Shown in pieces: positions 1-5,060 of a DNA stretch of 5,871 bases (position 1 is its first letter; each line of letters starts with the position of its first letter). The notes under the pieces are model-generated. The model was not told the DNA's origin, did no database searches, and was given only the letters and a program-made list of their open reading frames with translations. Location of the stretch: NCBI GenBank assembly GCA_031279735.1, contig JAITHX010000016.1, forward strand, positions 1 to 5,871. Direction: 5' to 3'. The translations under genes and the position numbers were made by a program. This stretch comes from Prevotellaceae bacterium. GTDB taxonomy: Bacteria; Bacteroidota; Bacteroidia; Bacteroidales; UBA932.

Positions 1-191
1 AGTATGCGGTTTTTAGCACACAGATGACACAGATTTGACAGATGACACAGATTTGACAGATTTGTCAGATGACACAGATTCGACAGATTTACACGAATCC
101 CAATCCGCGTAAATCTGTCGAATCTGTGTCATCTGTCAAATCTGTGTCATCTGTCAAATCTGTGTCATCTGTGTGCTAAAAACCGCACACT
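1..191. repeat. Large imperfect inverted repeat made of 18-bp tandem units
   Basis: Left arm 1-95 and right arm 106-191 are reverse complements around a central stretch of about 10 nt (96-105). Apart from a 9-nt insertion in the left arm (around 61-69, TTTGTCAGA), I count two mismatches over 86 aligned positions. Each arm holds three copies of an 18-bp unit, ACAGATGACACAGATTTG or a one-base variant: left 20-37, 38-55 and an interrupted copy at 56-82; right 119-136, 137-154 and 155-172. Each arm ends in a GCGGTTTTTAGC segment. At the right end, GTGTGC (171-176) and GCACAC (185-190) form a small hairpin of their own. The element may extend left of the window. No reading frame is evident in it. 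It could be a dispersed palindromic repeat or non-autonomous element; a role as a transcription barrier downstream of the export operon is possible but unproven. Confidence 0.93.
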
Positions 192-231
192 GCGTAACAT
201 CAGTTCATAATTGACCCCGCGTCCGACAGGC
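192..231. other. Short non-coding stretch
   Basis: This stretch lies between the large inverted repeat and the heptamer array. I see no gene, promoter or terminator in it. Confidence 0.5.
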
Positions 232-270
232 AATTCTTAATTCTTAATTCTTAATTCTTAATTCTTAATT
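232..270. repeat. Heptamer tandem array (AATTCTT, 5.6 copies)
   Basis: Five perfect head-to-tail copies of AATTCTT (232-266) are followed by a partial AATT (267-270). The array overlaps the stop codon (269-271, TAA on the minus strand) of the adjacent ABC ATPase gene, so it forms the start of that gene's 3' untranslated region. Such short arrays can change copy number by replication slippage. Here slippage would not alter the protein, because the stop codon lies at the array's edge. Confidence 0.95.
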
Positions 271-1021
271 ACACCCGTCGCGCTTTTCGCGCAAGTATTT
301 CAAACACTGTTGCCATATCAGGCGCGTTGAGGCTGCGTTTGAGCTTATCGGGAGCGTCGAGAGCGTTGATTTTCCCATCGACCATTATAGAGACGCGGTT
401 GCAGTATTCGGCTTCGTCCATATAATGGGTGGTGACGAACACGGTTATGCCGCGTTCGGCCGCGTCGTAGATCATTTCCCAGAAACGTCGTCGCACGGAG
501 GGGTCAACGCCGCCGGTGGGTTCGTCGAGAAACACGATTTTCGGTTCGTGGAATATAGCCACCGAAAAGGCGAGTTTCTGTTTCCAGCCGAGCGGGATAG
601 CGCCAACGAGCATGTTGCGTTCGTTCTCGAATCCGAGAGTTTGCAGCAGGAGGTCGGTCTTTCGTTTTATCTCCGCGTCCGACATTCCATAGACGCCGCC
701 GAACAGACGAATGTTTTCGCTCACGGTGAGATCTTCGTAGAGCGAGAACTTCTGGCTCATGTAGCCTATGTTTCTTTTGACCGATTCTGTCTGGCGCGCA
801 ATGTCGAATCCGGCTACGGATGCGTGTCCCGACGTGGGTTTGCTCAGTCCGCAGAGCATTTTCATGGCGGTGGTTTTGCCGGCGCCGTTGGCTCCGAGAA
901 ATCCGAATATCTCGCCTTGATTCACTTCAAACGAGATGTTGTCCACTGCCGCGAACGAGCCGAATTTCTTCACGAGGTTTTCTACTTTTATTGCTTTTTC
1001 CATTTCCATTTCCATTTTCAT
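269..1021 (-). CDS. ABC transporter ATP-binding protein, YbhF C-terminal-half type
   Basis: This is a 250-aa nucleotide-binding subunit that would power an ABC-2/YbhF-type exporter from the cytoplasmic face. Walker A is GANGAGKT (residues 43-50), the Q-loop glutamine is Q90 in YMSQKFSLY, Walker B with catalytic glutamate is FLDEPTGGVDP (164-174), and the switch histidine is H199 in TTHYMDEAE. The signature is not LSGGQ but PLGWKQ (143-148), a variant I recall from the second half of E. coli YbhF. It is the last gene of the operon in this window, 14 bp after the partner ATPase. The start is ambiguous: ATG occurs at residues 1, 3, 5 and 7. The only Shine-Dalgarno-like motif (AGGA, 1023-1026) abuts the first ATG but sits about 7 nt from the second, so initiation at 1015 may be more likely. 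Function as an efflux ATPase is secure; the substrate is unknown. Confidence 0.93.
   Translation of the reverse strand: MKMEMEMEKAIKVENLVKKFGSFAAVDNISFEVNQGEIFGFLGANGAGKTTAMKMLCGLSKPTSGHASVAGFDIARQTESVKRNIGYMSQKFSLYEDLTVSENIRLFGGVYGMSDAEIKRKTDLLLQTLGFENERNMLVGAIPLGWKQKLAFSVAIFHEPKIVFLDEPTGGVDPSVRRRFWEMIYDAAERGITVFVTTHYMDEAEYCNRVSIMVDGKINALDAPDKLKRSLNAPDMATVFEILARKARRV
998..1015 (-). repeat. ATGGAA hexamer repeat at a translation start
   Basis: Three perfect ATGGAA hexamers lie on the minus strand inside the first codons of the ATPase gene. They are preceded by ATGAAA at 1016-1021. Together they give four in-frame ATG codons spaced 6 nt apart. Copy-number change would keep the frame and only add or remove Met-Glu pairs, or shift start-codon spacing from the AGGA motif at 1023-1026. 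Confidence 0.85.
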
Positions 1022-1035
1022 TTCCTGCGGGGTTT

Positions 1036-1947
1036 TTACCTGCGGCTATAAAACATGTAACAGTCTTCGATGCTTGGTTTCACTGGTTCGACCGCGATAT
1101 TTCCCTCCGCCGGAAGCGACGCCTGCAGCGCGGCGGCGGTGCAGTTTCTTTCCACGGCAACGTGATGCGCGTCGCCGAACGCGAACGAGGATTTCACTGC
1201 CGGATGAGCGCGCAGCAGCTTTAGCAGTTGCGGCATATTGTCGCCCTTCACTGCCAGCAGCGTTTCGTCGCAGGACGCTATCAGTCCCGCCGGCGTGTCG
1301 ATACGCATAAACGCGCCGTCGGCAATCAGAGCGATGCGGTCGCACAGCGCCGCTTCGTCCATATAGGGCGTCGAAACCAGAATCGTGATGCCCTGCTGCT
1401 GCAGGCGTTTCAGCATTTCCCAGAACTCCTTTCGCGAAACGGGGTCAACGCCCGTCGTGGGTTCGTCGAGCAGCAGCACCTCCGGTTTGTGAATCAGAGC
1501 GCAGCTGAGCGCCAGCTTCTGTTTCATCCCGCCCGACAAGGCGCTCGCCCTGCGTTTGCGGAACGGCTCGATGTGCGAATAGATGTCCTTCACCAGACTG
1601 TAGTTTTTTTCGACAGTGGAGCCGAACAGCGTGGCGAAAAACCGCAAGTTTTCCTCAACAGTCAGATCGCCGTAGAGCGAGAAGCGTCCGGGCATGTAGC
1701 CGAGCAGACTGCGAATCCGCCGAAAGTCGCGCACCGTGTCGAAACCCATGACGGAGACGCTTCCCGCATCGGGCAGCAGCAGAGTTGCCGCGATGCGGAA
1801 CAGCGTGCTTTTGCCGGCGCCGTCGGGGCCTGCTATTCCGAATATTTCGCCGGCGGCAAGCTCGAAACTCACGCCGTTCAGCGCGGCGATTCCTCCGGGG
1901 TAGGATTTTCGTATCGCGCTGCAGGCTACGGGAGGAGGAGTATTCAT
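1036..1947 (-). CDS. ABC transporter ATP-binding protein, YbhF N-terminal-half type
   Basis: This 303-aa nucleotide-binding subunit is the likely partner of the ATPase encoded just downstream; in E. coli YbhF the two are fused in one chain. It has Walker A GPDGAGKS (40-47), a canonical signature LSGGMKQK (138-145) and Walker B LLLDEPTTGVDP (158-169) with E162. Two motifs deviate: the Q-loop reads YMPGRFSLY, with Gly87 where Gln is usual, and the switch region reads STPYMDEA, with Pro194 where His is usual. About 80 residues follow the core domain. I set the start at 1947 because ATG there overlaps the adaptor's TGA (ATGA) and the family homology begins at once. The frame stays open upstream to 2391, but that part lies antiphase inside the adaptor gene and has no family features. 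There is no clear Shine-Dalgarno sequence, so translational coupling is likely. Confidence 0.93.
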   Translation of the reverse strand: MNTPPPVACSAIRKSYPGGIAALNGVSFELAAGEIFGIAGPDGAGKSTLFRIAATLLLPDAGSVSVMGFDTVRDFRRIRSLLGYMPGRFSLYGDLTVEENLRFFATLFGSTVEKNYSLVKDIYSHIEPFRKRRASALSGGMKQKLALSCALIHKPEVLLLDEPTTGVDPVSRKEFWEMLKRLQQQGITILVSTPYMDEAALCDRIALIADGAFMRIDTPAGLIASCDETLLAVKGDNMPQLLKLLRAHPAVKSSFAFGDAHHVAVERNCTAAALQASLPAEGNIAVEPVKPSIEDCYMFYSRR

Positions 1948-2912
1948 CGCTCGTCGCCCGTCAAAGCATCGCGAAACGATCCGTCGCGAAACGACAGCCC
2001 GTCGCGTTCCCCGTTCGCCGGATTGAAACGCGCATCTCCATACATGCCTATCTTCAGCAGTCCGTCGGAGTTCCGGAGAGCAATCTTCACGGCATACACC
2101 AGATTTTCGCGTTCGTCCTTCGTTTGTACAGTCTTGGGCGTAAATTCCGCCTTGCTGGAAATCCATGTCACCGCGCCGTCGTAGCGTTTTATCGTTTCGC
2201 CGAACGACACTGTCACTTCCGCCCGCTGACCGAGCGCAACGTCGCGCAGCTGCGACGACACGACATAAACCCTCAGAAACATGTTGTCGATGTCGGCTAT
2301 CTTGTAGAGCGGTCTGCCCTGCGTCACCGTTTCCTTCTCCTCGGCATACTTGCTCAGCGCCACGCCGTCGATGGGATTCGTCACCCTGCATCTGGCTATC
2401 TGGTCGTCTATTCGGGCAATCTGAACGGCAAGCGAGACGCTCTCCTCGTCCAGACTTTTCACCGACAGTTTGAGGGAGCTGGTTTGAGCATCGAGGGTTT
2501 TCCTCAGCACGCTGAGTTGCGACACGGCGTCGTCCAGCTGCTTCCGCGTCGCCACCCCGTCCCTGAAAAGATTCTCCGCGCGCTTTTTCTCCATTTCGGC
2601 TTTGCTCACCTGTTCGCCGATTGCCGCAATCTGCAGTCCGACGTCGGGTTTTTTCGATTCGACTGCATTTCGCGCGGCCATAAGCTGGAGCTTAGTCAGA
2701 TGCAGCTGGATGCTATCGACATGTCCGAGGCAGCGTCCCTTTTCGATTCTGTCGCCTTCGCGGAGGTCGAAGCGTTCGAGTTTGCCGGAGGCTTCGGCGG
2801 ATACTGTCACTTCCGTAGCCTCGAACACGCCCGACGCATCGTGCAGCGGAGCGCGGCTTTTGCAGGCGGCGAAGCAAAACGCCGCCATGATCAGAAAGAT
2901 ACCTGTTTTCAT
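1944..2912 (-). CDS. HlyD/YbhG-family periplasmic adaptor lipoprotein
   Basis: This 322-aa membrane-fusion protein would bridge the inner-membrane ABC exporter and the outer-membrane channel across the periplasm. It starts with a lipoprotein signal: MKT, a hydrophobic stretch, then a lipobox FAAC with Cys17, so it is probably a lipid-anchored adaptor. Residues about 35-66 form the first half of a biotinyl-lipoyl-like domain (SGKLERFDLREGDRIEKG). Residues about 70-175 are Lys/Glu/Gln-rich and suit the alpha-helical hairpin that docks on TolC. The lipoyl half then resumes (NPIDGVALSKYAEEKETVTQG, about 179-199), followed by beta-barrel sequence and the family-typical segment FTPKTVQTKDERENLVYAVK (257-276). 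Its ATG overlaps the channel gene's stop codon and its stop overlaps the ATPase start, both as ATGA. The tail after residue 300 is polar, repeats FRDG/FRD, and is probably unstructured. Confidence 0.92.
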   Translation of the reverse strand: MKTGIFLIMAAFCFAACKSRAPLHDASGVFEATEVTVSAEASGKLERFDLREGDRIEKGRCLGHVDSIQLHLTKLQLMAARNAVESKKPDVGLQIAAIGEQVSKAEMEKKRAENLFRDGVATRKQLDDAVSQLSVLRKTLDAQTSSLKLSVKSLDEESVSLAVQIARIDDQIARCRVTNPIDGVALSKYAEEKETVTQGRPLYKIADIDNMFLRVYVVSSQLRDVALGQRAEVTVSFGETIKRYDGAVTWISSKAEFTPKTVQTKDERENLVYAVKIALRNSDGLLKIGMYGDARFNPANGERDGLSFRDGSFRDALTGDER

Positions 2913-4171
2913 ACGTTCATCAATATTTTGTATGTATATAATTTCATAAGATACATTGTTTCGTGGACGGCGAGAGTCAGACGGGCGAGATTCTCGGCGT
3001 TTATGTCCTTAACAAGCTCGTTGACCGTGTAAACTCCATTGTTGTACTTTCGTTCCGCCGCCTGACGCACCTTCTCACGGAGAAGGATTATTTCCCTGTC
3101 GCCCTCCAGCATTCCGGCATACGACGACATTTCGCGCAACACTCCCGCCGCCTGCCTGTTTATGTCGAACTCAAGCGTTTCCGCGCGATTCCGTATCTTC
3201 TCGCGCCCGATGCCGATGATGCGCTTTTCGTTTGCGCGGGTGTAGAGTCCGCCGAAGTTCCACGTTATCCCCACGCCTCCCAAAGCGAAGAAGTCGAACT
3301 TGTCCGCAAGCATATTCAGTCCGGGCTTGCCGTAGCCTCCCTGCACGAACAGATTGAACTTCGGGGTATTTTTCGCGTCGGTCAGTTTTTCGCGAGCGTC
3401 GAGCATGGCGGTCTGGCGGGCGAACAAAACGGTTTCGGGACGCCGATCCGCTTTCGGAGTCTCCGATTCGTTCGGCACGGCGGGCGCGGGCTTCCGAAGC
3501 ATCGCAACGGAGAGCGCGACGCCGACAGCAGCCGACAGCATCGACAGATAAGCGTCCCTCGTCCCCTCCGTTTCTATCTTTTTCTGCCGCGCGTTCAGAA
3601 TCTCGACCTTCAGCACGTCGATGTCCGACAGCGCGGCAACCCCGTTCGCCTGCATCGCCTCGGCGGTTTTCAGGCTTGTTTCGAGATTCGCGGTCAGCAG
3701 ATCGGTTTGCCCGACCTGCTCGTCGAGCAGCAGGACGCCCAGATATAGCCCCGCAATGCGATCGCGCAGCCGGTAAAGTTCCACGTCTATGCCCAGCGAT
3801 TCAATCTCTCCCTCAAGCGTTGCAATCCGAGTCAGGGCTTTGGCGACGCCTCCGTCCCAAAGAGTCTGCGTCAGGTCGAGAGTAGCCTTGTACTGGTCTT
3901 TCGATATTTTGGGCAAGCCCGGAAGGTCGAGCGGAACCGACACCACATCCGACTGATAGCTTGCCCGAAGATTCAGCACCGCCTGCGGGAGCAGGGTTTT
4001 GGCGATATTTTCCGCCTCGACGCGCGCCTCCTGTTCCGCGAGTCCCCGCTGCTTGGCGAGAGGATAGTGCGCTTCGGCTCTTTCGAAACATTCTTCGATG
4101 CCGACAGTCTGCGCGCCTGCCGCCACTGCGCACTGCATGGCGGCGACAAAGAGCAATAATCGTGCTTTCAT
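2909..4171 (-). CDS. TolC-like outer-membrane efflux protein
   Basis: This 420-aa outer-membrane factor is the exit duct of the tripartite pump. It has a Sec signal peptide at 1-20 (MKARLLLFVAAMQCAVAAGA) with an AGA cleavage site before Q21. The mature protein opens with GIEECFERAEAHYPL, matching the N-terminal helix of OEP-domain proteins. Two beta-hairpin regions are recognisable: DLTQTLWDGGV (99-109) and GGVGITWNFGGLY (298-310). Long coiled helices follow each. The C-terminal segment AERKYNNGVYTVNELVKDINAE (372-393) is typical of the family, where a Y..G....EL.....A pattern recurs. Length is at the short end for the family. It begins within the TetR stop codon (ATGA) and ends within the adaptor start codon (ATGA). 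No Shine-Dalgarno sequence is visible, so it probably depends on translation of the regulator gene upstream. Confidence 0.93.
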   Translation of the reverse strand: MKARLLLFVAAMQCAVAAGAQTVGIEECFERAEAHYPLAKQRGLAEQEARVEAENIAKTLLPQAVLNLRASYQSDVVSVPLDLPGLPKISKDQYKATLDLTQTLWDGGVAKALTRIATLEGEIESLGIDVELYRLRDRIAGLYLGVLLLDEQVGQTDLLTANLETSLKTAEAMQANGVAALSDIDVLKVEILNARQKKIETEGTRDAYLSMLSAAVGVALSVAMLRKPAPAVPNESETPKADRRPETVLFARQTAMLDAREKLTDAKNTPKFNLFVQGGYGKPGLNMLADKFDFFALGGVGITWNFGGLYTRANEKRIIGIGREKIRNRAETLEFDINRQAAGVLREMSSYAGMLEGDREIILLREKVRQAAERKYNNGVYTVNELVKDINAENLARLTLAVHETMYLMKLYTYKILMNV

Positions 4172-4812
4172 TGCATTTTCATATTTTTAATCCATATCGG
4201 TATAAGCTTCTTTCGCTGCTCCATGAGTTTGGCAAACTCGTCGGCATCCGTTTCCGTCATCAGCAGCCACAGCGGTTTGGCGGCGAAGGGGAAAACCGAA
4301 AGAGAGAGCAGATTGAGTACGATTTGTATCGGGTCGTCGAGATTCAGCTCTTCGGCGAGCTGCTTCATAAACGAACTGTCGGACAGTATCCGCCTGACGA
4401 ACCCCTGCGGCAGTCGGTTCTTTTCGACGAATCCCGTGACGTTAGCCTGAATTTCGCTGAGGATAAAGAGCGGCAAATCGGGATTTTCGAGCAGAGCGTC
4501 GATATAGTTGCACGCAATCTGTTCGAGTTTGCGGTCGAGACTCGTTTCCTCGTCGCCCAGTATGTCGCGCAGCCCCGTGAAGACCTTGCGGATACTCTCC
4601 TCCATGATTATCTCGAAAAGATTTTCCTTGCTTCTGAAATAATAGTTGAGCAGAGCGATGTTTATGCCGGCTTCTTCGGCGATGTCGCGAGTCTTCGCGC
4701 CCGCGAATCCTTTTTGCTGAAACAGTTTCAATGCCGCAGCCTTTATCTTTTCTTCAGTCGAAATGTCTTCGCCTTCTCCGCCGAGATTCCTGTTCTTATT
4801 CGTTTTTGCCAT
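4168..4812 (-). CDS. TetR/AcrR-family transcriptional regulator
   Basis: This 214-aa regulator is the first gene of the export operon. After a polar 20-residue lead, residues about 20-66 form the TetR N-terminal DNA-binding domain: STEEKIKAAALKLF, GFAGAKTRDIAEEAG, then INIALLNYYFRSKENLF, with the helix-turn-helix at about 40-60. The rest is an all-helical ligand-binding and dimerisation domain with a hydrophobic C-terminal part (LNLLSLSVFPFAAKPLWLLM, 166-185). Because it is co-transcribed with the pump it probably regulates, autorepression relieved by a pump substrate is the simplest model. The inducer cannot be read from sequence. The start at 4812 lies about 25 nt after the predicted transcription start and has no Shine-Dalgarno sequence, which is common in Bacteroidota. 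The stop overlaps the next gene's ATG by 4 bp. Confidence 0.94.
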   Translation of the reverse strand: MAKTNKNRNLGGEGEDISTEEKIKAAALKLFQQKGFAGAKTRDIAEEAGINIALLNYYFRSKENLFEIIMEESIRKVFTGLRDILGDEETSLDRKLEQIACNYIDALLENPDLPLFILSEIQANVTGFVEKNRLPQGFVRRILSDSSFMKQLAEELNLDDPIQIVLNLLSLSVFPFAAKPLWLLMTETDADEFAKLMEQRKKLIPIWIKNMKMQ

Positions 4813-4843
4813 ATTATTATAGTGTATCCATTAAATTTCCCGA

Positions 4844-4875
4844 CAAAGATAGAGCGAATGTTTCGATTAAACAAA
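4844..4875 (-). promoter_or_regulatory. Predicted Bacteroidota-type promoter of the TetR/export operon
   Basis: Reading on the minus strand, TTTG (4875-4872) is followed after 20 nt by TATCTTTG (4851-4844). These match the -33 TTTG and -7 TAnnTTTG elements of the Bacteroidota primary sigma factor. Transcription would start near 4837, about 25 nt before the TetR start codon. The -33 element lies inside the 23-bp palindrome at 4864-4886, so a bound repressor would block polymerase. Confidence 0.72.
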
Positions 4876-4886
4876 TCGTTTAACCG
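4864..4886. promoter_or_regulatory. Palindromic operator candidate for the TetR regulator
   Basis: Two 9-bp arms, CGATTAAAC (4864-4872) and GTTTAACCG (4878-4886), flank the 5-nt centre AAATC. The arms are reverse complements at 8 of 9 positions. Size, symmetry and overlap with the predicted -33 element of the tetR promoter fit a TetR-family operator. That the adjacent regulator is the one that binds is an inference from position. Confidence 0.65.
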
Positions 4887-4901
4887 TTTTTTTTAAGCAG
4901 A

Positions 4902-4921
4902 CGATTAAAGGGCGGTTAAAG
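4902..4921 (+). promoter_or_regulatory. Two direct-repeat half-sites related to the operator
   Basis: CGATTAAAG (4902-4910) and CGGTTAAAG (4913-4921) are 11 bp apart, start to start, about one helical turn. They match the operator arms CGATTAAAC and CGGTTAAAC (the reverse complement of 4878-4886) except for the last base. The region therefore holds four CGRTTAAAS boxes within 58 bp. They may be secondary binding sites of the same regulator and lie toward the cas10 side. Confidence 0.45.
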
Positions 4922-4928
4922 GATGGTT

Positions 4929-4946
4929 TTAGTGCATCAGCACTAA
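4929..4946. repeat. Small perfect inverted repeat in the divergent intergenic region
   Basis: TTAGTGC (4929-4935) and GCACTAA (4940-4946) are perfect reverse complements around ATCA. The site is roughly midway between the two divergent promoters. It could be a protein-binding site. A terminator is unlikely, since no transcript is predicted to end here and there is no U-run. Confidence 0.55.
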
Positions 4947-4992
4947 TTTCACATCACTGAACAACAAAATCAATATTTTTTCACGGAACCGG

Positions 4993-5026
4993 TTGCGGCA
5001 TATCCGAAAAAAATGTTGTACATTTG
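4993..5026 (+). promoter_or_regulatory. Predicted Bacteroidota-type promoter of cas10
   Basis: TACATTTG (5019-5026) is an exact match to the -7 consensus TAnnTTTG. A weaker upstream element, TTG (4993-4995), lies 23 nt before it. Transcription would begin near 5031-5034, leaving a leader of about 30 nt before the chosen cas10 start codon. The -7 match is strong and the upstream element only fair. Confidence 0.6.
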
Positions 5027-5060
5027 CGGGGACGTTTTAATCTTGAAAATATATGGAACA

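Noticed and set aside
1..191. Possible CRISPR array
   Set aside because: The 18-bp units are directly adjacent with no unique spacers, and the two sets are in opposite orientation, forming a palindrome rather than a repeat-spacer array.
1948..2391. N-terminal extension of the first ABC ATPase up to an ATG at 2391
   Set aside because: The extra 148 residues are Arg-rich with no family features and lie antiphase within the well-supported adaptor gene. The ATGA start at 1947 fits both homology and the pattern of the operon.
1228..3748. Long plus-strand reading frames antisense to the pump genes (for example 1228-2184, 1785-3032, 2963-3748)
   Set aside because: Their translations are Arg/His-rich with no recognisable domains, and they mirror the codon pattern of the minus-strand genes.
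3961..4896. Plus-strand reading frame opposite tolC and tetR
   Set aside because: It covers two well-supported minus-strand genes and their promoter, and its translation resembles no family I know.
4929..4946. Rho-independent terminator
   Set aside because: The stem is only 7 bp and lies between divergent promoters, with no gene ending nearby and no U-run.
5013..5060. Upstream in-frame ATG for cas10 at 5013
   Set aside because: It lies at the predicted -7 element and before the predicted transcription start, and the added 16 residues match no Cas10 feature.
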